Origin: Streptomyces sp. NBC_00094
Lineage (GTDB): Bacteria > Actinomycetota > Actinomycetes > Streptomycetales > Streptomycetaceae
Length of the DNA stretch: 64,000 nt
NCBI RefSeq assembly: GCF_026343125.1
Contig: NZ_JAPEMB010000001.1
Location: forward strand, 2,852,001-2,916,000
Reading direction: 5' to 3'
Within the stretch, counting starts at the first letter, position 1, and every line of letters begins with the position of its first letter. The notes beneath the pieces were generated by a model. That model saw only the letters and a list, made by a program, of their open reading frames with translations. It did not search any database and was not told the DNA's origin. A program made the translations under genes and the position numbers. Below, one piece after another: positions 56,906 to 64,000 of this stretch.

Positions 56906-58063
56906 GTGCGCCGTACCGTATTCAACGAGGACCACGAGGCGTTCCGGGAGACCATCCGCGCCTTCATCGAGGCCGAGGTCGTCCCCGTCTACGACGAGTG
57001 GTTCGCGGCGGGCCAGGCGCCCCGCGAGTTCTACGACAAGCTCGGTGAGCTGGGCATCTTCGGCATCAACGTGCCCGAGGAGTTCGGCGGCGCCGGTCTG
57101 GACACCCACAAGTTCGAGGCCGTCCTGTACGAGGAGACCTCGCGCGCGGGCGTGGCCTTCGGCGGCTCCGGCGTGCACGTGCTGCTCGCCCTCCCCTACA
57201 TCAAGATGCTCTCCACCGACGAGCAGAAGAAGCGCTACCTGCCGAAGTTCGTCACCGGCGAGGAGATGTGGGCGCTGGCGATGACCGAGCCGGGCACCGG
57301 CTCCGACGTCGCGGGCATGAAGACCACCGCCAAGCTCTCCGAGGACGGCACGCACTACGTCCTCAACGGCTCGAAGACCTTCATCACCGGTGGCGTGCAC
57401 GCCGACCGCGTGATCGTCTGCGCCCGTACGTCCGCCCCCTCGGCCGAGGACCGCCGCTTCGGCATCTCCCTCTTCGCCGTGGACACCAAGTCCGAGGGCT
57501 ACTCCATCGGCCGCAAGCTGGACAAGCTGGGCCTGCGCACCTCCGACACGGCCGAGCTGGCCTTCGTCGACGTCAAGGTCCCGGTCGAGGACCTGCTCGG
57601 CGAGGAGAACAAGGGCTTCCACTACCTCGGTCAGAACCTGCCGTCCGAGCGCTGGGGCATCGCCTTCGGCGCCTACGCGCAGGCCAAGGCCGCGATCCGG
57701 TTCGCCCAGGAGTACGTCACGGACCGCACGGTCTTCGGCAAGACGGTCGCCTCCTTCCAGAACACCAAGTTCGAGCTGGCCGCCTGCCAGGCCGAGGTGG
57801 ACGCGGCCGAGGCCGTCGCCGACCGCGCCCTGGAGGCCCTGGACGCGGGCGAGCTCTCCCCGGCCGAGGCCGCGAGCGCCAAGCTCTTCTGCACCGAGGT
57901 CGCCCACCGCGTGATCGACCGCTGCCTCCAGCTGCACGGCGGCTACGGCTACATGAACGAGTACCCGATCGCCCGCCTGTACGCGGACAACCGCGTCAAC
58001 CGCATCTACGGCGGCACCAGCGAGGTCATGAAGACGATCATCGCGAAGTCGATGGGCCTGTAG
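56906..58063 (+). CDS. Acyl-CoA dehydrogenase
   Basis: A 385-aa FAD enzyme that introduces the alpha-beta double bond into an acyl-CoA. Visible are the N-terminal helices (EDHEAFRETIRAFIEAEVVP), the FAD/acyl-CoA loop ALAMTEPGTGSDVAGMKTT, and KTFITGGVHADRVIVCART. The C-terminal GGYGYMNEYPIARLYADNRV and YGGTSEVMK follow. The C-terminal position of the usual catalytic Glu is Gly (YGGTSE), as in long-chain and isovaleryl-CoA dehydrogenases, where a Glu on helix G serves instead; the candidate here is in LPSERWGIAFGAYAQ. Neighbouring thioesterase and carboxyltransferase genes support a role in fatty-acid or leucine catabolism. Confidence 0.93.
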   Translation: MRRTVFNEDHEAFRETIRAFIEAEVVPVYDEWFAAGQAPREFYDKLGELGIFGINVPEEFGGAGLDTHKFEAVLYEETSRAGVAFGGSGVHVLLALPYIKMLSTDEQKKRYLPKFVTGEEMWALAMTEPGTGSDVAGMKTTAKLSEDGTHYVLNGSKTFITGGVHADRVIVCARTSAPSAEDRRFGISLFAVDTKSEGYSIGRKLDKLGLRTSDTAELAFVDVKVPVEDLLGEENKGFHYLGQNLPSERWGIAFGAYAQAKAAIRFAQEYVTDRTVFGKTVASFQNTKFELAACQAEVDAAEAVADRALEALDAGELSPAEAASAKLFCTEVAHRVIDRCLQLHGGYGYMNEYPIARLYADNRVNRIYGGTSEVMKTIIAKSMGL

Positions 58064-58068
58064 TCCAG

Positions 58069-58938
58069 GTGCCCGAAACGCACGACCCCCTTGATGCCCT
58101 GCTCGATCTGCTCGACCTGGAGCAGATCGAGCGGGACATCTTCCGGGGACAGTCCCGCTCCGCCGTCGTGCCCCGCGTCTTCGGCGGCCAGGTGGCCGCC
58201 CAGGCGCTGCTCGCGGCGGGCCGGACCGTACCGGACGACCGGCTCGCACACTCCCTGCACGCGTACTTCCTGCGCCCCGGGGACCCGGGCGCGCCGATCG
58301 TCTACACGGTCGACCGGATCCGCGACGGCCGCTCCTTCACCACCCGCCGGGTCGTCGCCGTCCAGCACGGGCAGCCGATCTTCCACCTCTCCGCCTCCTT
58401 CCAGGCGTACGAGGAGGGGCTCGACCACCAGGCGGACATGCCGGCCGCGCCGGACCCGGAGTCGCTGCCGACGGCCGCCGAGATGCTCCCCCGGCACCTG
58501 CCGGCGGAGGTCGCGAACCGGCTGGTCGAGGCGCGGGCCGCGGTGGACCTGCGGTACGCCGAGACCCCGCCGTGGGGCTCCGTCGGGGAGCCGCGCGAAC
58601 CGCGCTCGCAGGTGTGGTTCCGTACGAACGGCAAACTGGCCGACGACCCCCTGCTGCACGTCTGCCTGGCGACCTACGTCTCCGACATGACGCTGCTCGA
58701 CTCCGTCCTGCTCGCGCACGGGCGGGGCGGCTGGGCCGTCGGGGACGTCGTCGGGGCCTCCCTCGACCACGCGATGTGGTTCCACCGGCCCTTCCGGGCC
58801 GACGAATGGCTCCTGTACGACCAGGAGTCCCCCTCCGCCTCCGGCGGACGCGGCCTCGGCCAGGCCCGGATCTGGACGCGGGACGGGAAGCTGGCGATCT
58901 CCGTCATCCAGGAGGGTGTCGTTCGCGTCCCGCGCTGA
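58069..58938 (+). CDS. tesB: Acyl-CoA thioesterase II
   Basis: A 289-aa double-hotdog thioesterase that hydrolyses acyl-CoA to free acid and CoA. Family signatures are VPRVFGGQVAAQALLAAGRT in the first hotdog, HSLHAYFLRPGDPGAPIVYT, then DGRSFTTRRVVAVQHGQPIF. The second hotdog has SLDHAMWFHRPFRADEWLLY. Asp/Gln/Thr catalytic residues are expected in the second repeat. It starts with GTG 5 bp after the acyl-CoA dehydrogenase stop, so the two are in one operon and should act on related CoA esters. Confidence 0.92.
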   Translation: MPETHDPLDALLDLLDLEQIERDIFRGQSRSAVVPRVFGGQVAAQALLAAGRTVPDDRLAHSLHAYFLRPGDPGAPIVYTVDRIRDGRSFTTRRVVAVQHGQPIFHLSASFQAYEEGLDHQADMPAAPDPESLPTAAEMLPRHLPAEVANRLVEARAAVDLRYAETPPWGSVGEPREPRSQVWFRTNGKLADDPLLHVCLATYVSDMTLLDSVLLAHGRGGWAVGDVVGASLDHAMWFHRPFRADEWLLYDQESPSASGGRGLGQARIWTRDGKLAISVIQEGVVRVPR

Positions 58939-58939
58939 T

Positions 58940-58960
58940 GATCGGACATACCGTCCGATC
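58940..58960. promoter_or_regulatory. Palindrome abutting the CDF transporter start
   Basis: GATCGGAC (58940-58947) and GTCCGATC (58953-58960) form perfect 8-bp arms around ATACC, ending at the base before the ATG at 58961. It begins just after the tesB stop (58936-58938) and occupies the place of the ribosome-binding site. It may be a TetR-type operator or an RNA hairpin. Confidence 0.6.
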
Positions 58961-59923
58961 ATGGCGGAGAACGGCGAAAGCACCTTCACGGTGATCGTGG
59001 CGGCGGCGGCGAACCTCGGGATCGCCGTCGCCAAGGCCGTCGCGGGTGTCATCAGCGGGTCCAGCGCGATGCTGTCGGAGGCCGCGCACTCGGTCGCCGA
59101 CACCGTCACCGAGGTCATGCTGCTCACCGCGCTCAAACGGAGCGAGAAGCCGGCCGACGAGGACCATCCCGTCGGATACGCGGGCGAGCGGTACGTGTGG
59201 GCGATGCTGGCGGCCGTCGCGACCTTCGTCGGCGGTGCGGTCTTCTCGATCTACGACGGCATCCACACCCTCGTCCACGGCGAGGAGCTGGGCGACCCGC
59301 TCGTCTCGTACATCGTCCTCGGGGTCTCGTTCCTCCTGGAGGGCTACTCCCTGCGGACCGGCGTCAAGCAGGTCCAGGCCGAGGCGGAACGGATGAAGGC
59401 CCCTCTCACCCGCTACCTGCGGTTCACCGCCGACACCACCGTCAAGGCCGTGGTCATGGAGGACTCCGCCGCCCTGGCCGGACTGATGCTGGCGGCCGGC
59501 GGCCTCCTCGGCGCCCAGATCACCGGCTCCGGCGTCTGGGACGGCGTCGCCTCGATCCTCATCGGCTTCCTGCTCGTGTACGTGGCCTGGGTGCTCGGCC
59601 GCTCCAACGCCGAACTCCTCATCGGCCGCCCCCTGCCCCGGTACATGCGGGACGAGGTCCGCGAGGAGCTGCTCACCGTCCCGCACATCGTGGACGTCAT
59701 GGACCTCACCACCCTCATCCAGGGCCCCTCGGAGGTCCTGGTCGCCGCGAAGGTCGACTTCCGGGACGTGGCCTCGGCGGAGCAGGTCGAGTGGGCCTGC
59801 GAGGACGCCGAGGCCCAGCTCCGCGAGCGCTTCCCGGCGATCCGCCGGGTCTACCTGGACCCGACGCCGGGCCTGGACCAGCACCGGACCCAGCGTCGGG
59901 AGAAGCCGCAGGACCCGGCCTAG
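58961..59923 (+). CDS. Cation diffusion facilitator (CDF) transporter
   Basis: A 320-aa metal/proton antiporter. About five to six helices are visible (FTVIVAAAANLGIAVAKAVA; MLSEAAHSVADTVTEVMLLT; YVWAMLAAVATFVGGAVFSI; LAGLMLAAGGLLGAQITGSG; SILIGFLLVYVAWVLGRSNA). The metal-site residues are HSVAD in helix 2 and an Asp/Glu pair near KAVVMEDSAALAGLM in helix 5. A cytoplasmic C-terminal domain (HIVDVMDLTTLIQGPSEVLV) follows. The metal (Zn, Fe, Co or Mn) cannot be assigned. It has no visible ribosome-binding site because a palindrome abuts the ATG. Confidence 0.9.
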   Translation: MAENGESTFTVIVAAAANLGIAVAKAVAGVISGSSAMLSEAAHSVADTVTEVMLLTALKRSEKPADEDHPVGYAGERYVWAMLAAVATFVGGAVFSIYDGIHTLVHGEELGDPLVSYIVLGVSFLLEGYSLRTGVKQVQAEAERMKAPLTRYLRFTADTTVKAVVMEDSAALAGLMLAAGGLLGAQITGSGVWDGVASILIGFLLVYVAWVLGRSNAELLIGRPLPRYMRDEVREELLTVPHIVDVMDLTTLIQGPSEVLVAAKVDFRDVASAEQVEWACEDAEAQLRERFPAIRRVYLDPTPGLDQHRTQRREKPQDPA

Positions 59924-62145
59924 GCGACGCTGTTGAACTTGGCGCCCTCGCCCGCGTACAGGGTGGTCGCCTGGGCCGCGAACGGGGTCGTCGTCGAACC
60001 GGTCGCGCGGTAGACGGCCGCGCCGTTCGGGCCGTAGGCGATCAGGTCCGGGCGGCCGTCGCCGGTGACGTCGCCGCCGCCCACGAGGTGGGTGAAGCCG
60101 TTCCAGCCGGCGCCGATCCTGACCCGGGTGGTGAAGTTGCCCGCGCCGTTGCCCTGGTAGAGCCAGAGGACGCCCGCGGCGTCGCGGGCGACGAGGTCGC
60201 CGGCCGCGCCGCCGGCGACGTTGCCGACGGCCGTGATCTGGTGGTAGCCCTGCCAGCCGGCGCCGACCCGGGTGCGTCCGGTGAAGGGGGCGGACCAGCT
60301 GCCGGTGCCCTTGTAGAGCCACAGGACGCCGGAGGTGTCGGTGGCCAGGAGGTCGGAGCGGCCGTCGCCGGTGACGTCGCTGCCGGCGGCGAGCTTGTTG
60401 TAGATCTGCCAGCCGGGGCCGATCCTGATGCGGGTCGCGAAGGTGCCGTCGCCCTTGCCCAGGTACGACCAGAGGACGCCCGCGCCGTCGCGGGCGAGGA
60501 GATCGCCCGCCGGGGCGCCCGCGAGGTTCCCCGCGGCCTCGATCTGGTTGTACACCTGCCAGCCGGCGCCGAGCCTCGTCCGCTTGGCGGTGGTGACCTT
60601 GCCGCCCGACGGCCAGTCGAAGAGGTCGTCCCGCCACAGCACGCCGGCGGCGTCCCGCGCGAGGACGTCCGTCGAGCCGTTGTCGTTGTAGTCGTGCGGG
60701 TTGGCCTGGCGCGAGACCTGGAAGCCGCCCGAGGCGGTCGCCGGGCCGCCGACGCCGTCGGTGGGGGTGGCGGTGACGCTCCAGGTGTAGCCGCCGTTCG
60801 GGGCGCTGACGCCGTCCAGCACGCCGTCCCAGGTGAAGGTGAAGGGACTGTCGGCGGAGGCGGGTTGCGGCAGGCTCCGGGTGAGCTTCCTGCCGGTGGC
60901 CGCGTGCGTGAGCGTGAGCGCCACGGTGGCGTTCCCCCGGGACAGGGTCCACGCCATCGGGACCGTGCTGCCCGGCTTCTCCAGGCTCACCGCGGTGGGG
61001 ACGTTCGACGCGGTGATCTCGACGGCCCTGATCAGGCCCGTGTCGGCCACGAGCGTGGCGCTCGGGGCGCCGTCGGCGCCCTCCCGGATCCGGAACAGCC
61101 CGTCGGCCGCGGCCGTCGCGCCCCGCACGAGCATGCTGCCGTCCGGCGCGTGGGCCACGCTGGAGTAGTCCTCCAGGAGCTTGTACGGCACGGCGGTGGG
61201 GACGCTGAGGTCGAGGGCGTACAGCGGGCTCCGCGACTCGTCGGCCGCCTGGCCCGGAATCCCGTACAGCAGCGTGTCCCCGGTGATGCCGGCGATGACG
61301 GCGCCGCTCATGGCGCCGGTCATGGGCAGTCGCCTGGTGAACGGCCCGCTCACGACGAACTCGACGGCCCCGGCCTTGTTCTCGACCCACGCCCTGTAGT
61401 CGGCGGTGAGGGCGCCCGAGGAGTCCTGGTTCCACGTGCCGGCGCCCCACCTGCCCTCCCAGTCGATGACCGTGCCGCTGCCGACGCTCGTGAGCGCCCC
61501 CCAGGTGTCGGTCCGGGGGCCCGTGTGCGTGTGCACCCGCTCACTGCCCAGGACCAGCAGGTTGCGCCCCGTGGAGGCGACGACCTTGTAGTCCAGGCCG
61601 TAGAAGCTGGACGTGAGCTTCGTCTTCTTGGTGATGCCGTTGACCCGGGCGAGCGACCACAGTTCGTGGTAGTCCCCGGTGGTCGGGACGCGTACGTAGA
61701 GGTTGTCGGCGACCACGCCGACGAGCTTCGCCCCGGGCTTGAACTCGGACATGATGTCGAAGTACGTGGACCAGGTGGAGCCCGCCTTCATGTCCCGTAT
61801 GAAGACCGAGCTGCCGCCGTTGCTGGTCACGACGAAGTCCGAGTTGCTGTCGTGGCCCATGGTGCCCGTGTTGATCGGCGTCACCGAGCCGTCGGCGTAC
61901 GTGTGCCACTCCAGGACGGTGTTGCCGGCGTCGTCCTTCCGGGACGTGAGGTAGCCGGTGTCGCCGGTGCCGGCGATCTCGGCGTCCACGGGCAGGTTCG
62001 CCTCGGCGGCCGCGGCGGCGGCCGGCGTGGAGACGGGCGCGGCCACGGCCCCGGGGGAGGCCAGGACGCCGGCACCGGCCGTCACGGCCAGAACGGTGGC
62101 GACGGCGGCGACGAGACGGCGACGGGTGGTGCGTGCGGAAGCCAA
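59920..62145 (-). CDS. Large secreted FG-GAP/VCBS repeat protein
   Basis: A 741-aa secreted protein. The TTG at 62145 has a perfect GGAGG 7 bp upstream and gives a normal signal peptide (ARTTRRRLVAAVATVLAVTA to GAVAA); the ATG at 62208 would add 21 residues with no ribosome-binding site. Residues about 60-400 are a beta-propeller-like region, followed by a fibronectin-type segment near SPFTFTWDGVLDGVSAPNGG. The C-terminal ~230 residues contain several FG-GAP-like repeats (GDVTGDGRPDLIAYGPNG, DYNDNGSTDVLARDAAGVLW and similar), typical of calcium-binding propeller blades. It may bind polysaccharide or matrix outside the cell. No catalytic residues are seen. Confidence 0.85.
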   Translation of the reverse strand: MASARTTRRRLVAAVATVLAVTAGAGVLASPGAVAAPVSTPAAAAAAEANLPVDAEIAGTGDTGYLTSRKDDAGNTVLEWHTYADGSVTPINTGTMGHDSNSDFVVTSNGGSSVFIRDMKAGSTWSTYFDIMSEFKPGAKLVGVVADNLYVRVPTTGDYHELWSLARVNGITKKTKLTSSFYGLDYKVVASTGRNLLVLGSERVHTHTGPRTDTWGALTSVGSGTVIDWEGRWGAGTWNQDSSGALTADYRAWVENKAGAVEFVVSGPFTRRLPMTGAMSGAVIAGITGDTLLYGIPGQAADESRSPLYALDLSVPTAVPYKLLEDYSSVAHAPDGSMLVRGATAAADGLFRIREGADGAPSATLVADTGLIRAVEITASNVPTAVSLEKPGSTVPMAWTLSRGNATVALTLTHAATGRKLTRSLPQPASADSPFTFTWDGVLDGVSAPNGGYTWSVTATPTDGVGGPATASGGFQVSRQANPHDYNDNGSTDVLARDAAGVLWRDDLFDWPSGGKVTTAKRTRLGAGWQVYNQIEAAGNLAGAPAGDLLARDGAGVLWSYLGKGDGTFATRIRIGPGWQIYNKLAAGSDVTGDGRSDLLATDTSGVLWLYKGTGSWSAPFTGRTRVGAGWQGYHQITAVGNVAGGAAGDLVARDAAGVLWLYQGNGAGNFTTRVRIGAGWNGFTHLVGGGDVTGDGRPDLIAYGPNGAAVYRATGSTTTPFAAQATTLYAGEGAKFNSVA

Positions 62146-62265
62146 GGAAGTCCCTCCTGATGCGGCGAGCGGTACGCGCACGGCGACGCGTACCGCTCGA
62201 TCAGACATGCGAAGAGGGTTGATGGTTGTGCGAGTTGATCGTGTTTCCGCCGAGGGGGACGAGCG

Positions 62266-63048
62266 TCAGGACAGGCCCGCCGCGTCCAGCGTGTAGGCCG
62301 TCATCGGCTCGTAGAAGCGGGGGTCGACGACGTGGTCGTCGAGCGGGATCGTGACCTGCATCGTGCCCTCGGCCTCGCCGATGAAGAGGGCGGGGTCGTT
62401 GCAGTCCGCGTACCCGACGGAGTCGATGCCCCGCTGGCCCGCGCGCCCGGCCCAGCCGTGGTCCGCGATCACCAGGTCGGGGCGCCCGTCCTCGCCGAGC
62501 GCGTCGAGGATCGCGTTCATCGGCTCCGGGGAGTGGGTGTGCCAGAGGGAGGCGCCGCGCTCGAAGACGGCGACGTCGGCGAACTGCACGACGTACCCCT
62601 CGTCGGCGATCAGCCCGCCGGGGATGCGGACGATGTCGCAGCCCTGGGCGCGCAGCGCGGCGGCGACCCGGCTGTGGACGTCGATGAGCGCGCCGGGGTG
62701 ACCGGTCGCGAAGAGGACCCGCTCCTTGCCGGCGGCGGCCTTGCGCAGCCGGGCGGCCATCCGGTCGAGTCCGTCGACGGTCAGCTCGGGGTCGATGGTG
62801 TCCTGGCCGGTCCGGTGGGCCGGGTCGTCGACGACACCGCAGCGCTCGGCCATGACGGCGAGGACGTCCTGCTCGTCGACCCAGCGGTCGCCGAGCTCCA
62901 GGCCGAGCCAGTAGTGCCGGTCGCCGTTGGCGAGCTTTCTGTAGTGGGAGAGGTTGTTGTCGCGCGGTGTGGCGACGTCTCCCGCGATCCGGGTGCGGAC
63001 GAGGTGCTCGACAAGGGCGGGGCGGCTGAGTATCGGCATGGGGGTCAT
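62266..63048 (-). CDS. Phosphatase-like protein
   Basis: A 260-aa soluble protein that fits the actinobacterial phosphatase family PF15698 as I recall it. It starts with an all-helical N-terminal part (LVEHLVRTRIAGDVATPRDN) and has the phrase HYWLGLELGDRWVDEQDVLA. A central Rossmann-like domain has VLFATGHPGALIDVHSRVAA, PGGLIADEGYVVQFADVAVF and LVIADHGWAGRAGQRGIDSV. The assignment relies on memory of the family and is moderate. The start is the ATG at 63048, with another ATG at 63039; neither has a strong ribosome-binding site. Confidence 0.7.
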   Translation of the reverse strand: MTPMPILSRPALVEHLVRTRIAGDVATPRDNNLSHYRKLANGDRHYWLGLELGDRWVDEQDVLAVMAERCGVVDDPAHRTGQDTIDPELTVDGLDRMAARLRKAAAGKERVLFATGHPGALIDVHSRVAAALRAQGCDIVRIPGGLIADEGYVVQFADVAVFERGASLWHTHSPEPMNAILDALGEDGRPDLVIADHGWAGRAGQRGIDSVGYADCNDPALFIGEAEGTMQVTIPLDDHVVDPRFYEPMTAYTLDAAGLS

Positions 63049-63094
63049 TCTGCCGGGCGCCCGGCAGCACCTCGCGCCCATGTGGGCAAATCGT

Positions 63095-63163
63095 CCCGCA
63101 GGGCCGGGGGTCCCCGGACGAGGTCCGGGGGAGGGTGGGCACCTGGGACGGGACCCCTGCGGG
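63095..63163. terminator. Nested palindrome downstream of the TetR gene
   Basis: Outer arms CCCGCAGGG (63095-63103) and CCCTGCGGG (63155-63163) enclose an inner hairpin CCCCGGAC/GTCCGGGG (63112-63119 with 63123-63130, loop GAG). It lies 34-102 bp after the TetR stop on the minus strand and probably terminates that gene. Its form resembles repeated streptomycete intergenic palindromes. Confidence 0.55.
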
Positions 63164-63196
63164 TGCCTCCGCTCCCCTGGCCCGACACCCCGGGGG

Positions 63197-63781
63197 TCAG
63201 CCGCGGAGGGCCCCGAACGCCCCGTGCGCCAAGCGCCGCAGCAGCTCCTCCATGGACTGGCGGCCGAGCTCCGCCAGGTGCGGGGTCGAGTTCAGCAGGC
63301 CGAAGACCGCGTGCACCGCCGTCCGCGCCTCTCCCTCGGAGGAGTCCGGGTACAGCTCGCGCACGACCGGCACCCACAGCTCGACGTACTGGCGCTGGAG
63401 CTGCCGTACCCGCTTGCGGTCCGCGTCCTTGAGCCGGTCGAGCTCCCGGTCGTGCAGCGTGATCAGCGGCCGGTCGTCGAGGGCGAAGTCGATGTGCCCG
63501 TCGACGAGGGAGGCGAGTACGGCCTCGGCGTCGCCGCTGGTCTCGCCGATCCGGATCCGGCCGCCGGTGAGGAGCCGATCGCTGATCCCGACGAGGAGCT
63601 CGGCGAGCATCGCGTCCTTGCCGGGGAAGTGACGGTAGAGCCCGGGGCCGCTGATTCCGACGGCCGCTCCTATCTCGTCCACGCCCACCCCGTGGAAGCC
63701 GCGCTCGGCGAAGAGACGGGCGGCCTCCTTGAGGATCTGCTCGCGTCGCGTCGGGGCGTCGGTCCTGGCGCTGGTGGTCAT
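63197..63781 (-). CDS. TetR family regulator divergent from an acyl-CoA carboxylase gene
   Basis: A 194-aa regulator. The N-terminal helix-turn-helix is complete (REQILKEAARLFAERGFHGV, then GVDEIGAAVGISGPGLYRHF and PGKDAMLAELL). The ligand-binding domain follows (LITLHDRELDRLKDADRKRV). It is divergent from the carboxyltransferase gene across two 18-bp operators, so it probably represses both, with an acyl-CoA as inducer. The ATG at 63781 begins the conserved region; an ATG at 63799 lies close upstream and is less likely. Confidence 0.9.
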   Translation of the reverse strand: MTTSARTDAPTRREQILKEAARLFAERGFHGVGVDEIGAAVGISGPGLYRHFPGKDAMLAELLVGISDRLLTGGRIRIGETSGDAEAVLASLVDGHIDFALDDRPLITLHDRELDRLKDADRKRVRQLQRQYVELWVPVVRELYPDSSEGEARTAVHAVFGLLNSTPHLAELGRQSMEELLRRLAHGAFGALRG

Positions 63782-63802
63782 GGATTCGATTCTAGACAAC
63801 CC

Positions 63803-63849
63803 GGTTAGCGATCGTTAACCTGAACGACATACGTTAACGCTCATTAACC
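63803..63849. promoter_or_regulatory. Two TetR-type operators upstream of the carboxyltransferase gene
   Basis: Site 1 (63803-63820, GGTTAGCGATCGTTAACC) is an 18-bp palindrome with one mismatched pair. Site 2 (63832-63849, CGTTAACGCTCATTAACC) matches site 1 at 14 of 18 positions. Their centres are 29 bp apart, close to three helical turns, so cooperative binding is possible. Confidence 0.72.
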
Positions 63850-63868
63850 GAGCAAGGGAGCTCGAGGG

Positions 63869-64000
63869 ATGCAGCAGGCACCTGTGCTGACGAGCGCGGC
63901 GGACCCCGCGTCCGCGGCCTGGCAGGCCAATGAGGCCGCACACCACGAGCTGGCCGCGACCCTGCGCGCCAAGCTCGCGGCGGCCGCCCTGGGCGGCGGT
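63869..64000 (+). CDS. Acyl-CoA carboxylase carboxyltransferase subunit (C-terminus outside window)
   Basis: The first 44 residues of a longer protein, starting from an ATG with AAGGGAG 8 bp upstream. The sequence (MQQAPVLTSAADPASAAWQA, then NEAAHHELAATLRAKLAAAA) is the N-terminal leader of AccD1-type carboxyltransferases, such as the methylcrotonyl-CoA or propionyl-CoA carboxylase beta subunit, where catalytic motifs lie further on. The divergent TetR regulator and the nearby acyl-CoA dehydrogenase support a leucine or branched-acyl-CoA degradation role. The assignment is by N-terminus and context only. Confidence 0.75.
   Translation, partial: MQQAPVLTSAADPASAAWQANEAAHHELAATLRAKLAAAALGGG

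Noticed and set aside
1..64000. CRISPR arrays, tRNA/rRNA genes and transposases
   Set aside because: No regularly spaced repeats of CRISPR type, no cloverleaf-like sequence and no transposase-like protein were seen on either strand.

Overview
The window is high-GC actinobacterial DNA, almost certainly a Streptomyces chromosome. The signs are strong G/C bias at third codon positions, frequent GTG starts, 4-base ATGA/GTGA overlaps between co-transcribed genes, long false ORFs opposite most genes, an XRE/DUF397 gene pair, a SARP regulator and a DUF993 sugar operon. I saw no tRNA, rRNA, insertion sequence, prophage or CRISPR array. All assignments come from reading the sequence and recalling families; no database search was run.

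Left part (1-9.5 kb): a GAF-domain regulator cut by the window edge, a SARP regulator, a minisatellite in the spacer, a DUF1772 membrane protein, a von Willebrand lipoprotein, a small HTH regulator, and a permease coupled to an unusual protein in which a secreted S15-type hydrolase is fused through a membrane segment to an ABC ATPase.

9.7-16 kb: a myo-inositol catabolic block, iolC-iolB-iolD-iolA on the minus strand, with an iolE-like dehydratase divergent from it across a palindrome. Inosose is converted stepwise to malonate semialdehyde and then acetyl-CoA; iolG, iolJ and a transporter are not here.

16-28.8 kb: a 65-aa MerR-like protein behind a CGTCAC array, an MMPL exporter divergent from its likely TetR repressor, a Kef-type antiporter, a PrsW protease, a copZ-copA copper module with a CsoR-type operator, citrate synthase and the RecD2 helicase.

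28.9-33.4 kb is the most accessory-looking stretch: an orphan protein, two tiny coupled genes, an XRE regulator with DUF397, and an AAA ATPase plus HNH nuclease pair matching the Septu (PtuA/PtuB) anti-phage architecture.

33.5-43.6 kb: a DUF937 protein, a LacI-controlled three-gene sugar operon of unassigned substrate, a Uma2-family protein, a P-loop kinase coupled to an EamA transporter, a LysR regulator and a secreted GH3 enzyme.

43.6-55.5 kb: an S37 aminopeptidase, a small secreted protein behind a period-8 CGTACG array, a single-chain asymmetric ABC exporter, another secreted protein, and a TPP enzyme/agmatinase pair divergent from a PucR regulator.

55.6-64 kb: a membrane-anchored HTH protein, an acyl-CoA dehydrogenase, acyl-CoA thioesterase II, a CDF transporter, a secreted FG-GAP protein, a phosphatase, and a TetR gene divergent from an acyl-CoA carboxyltransferase cut by the window end.
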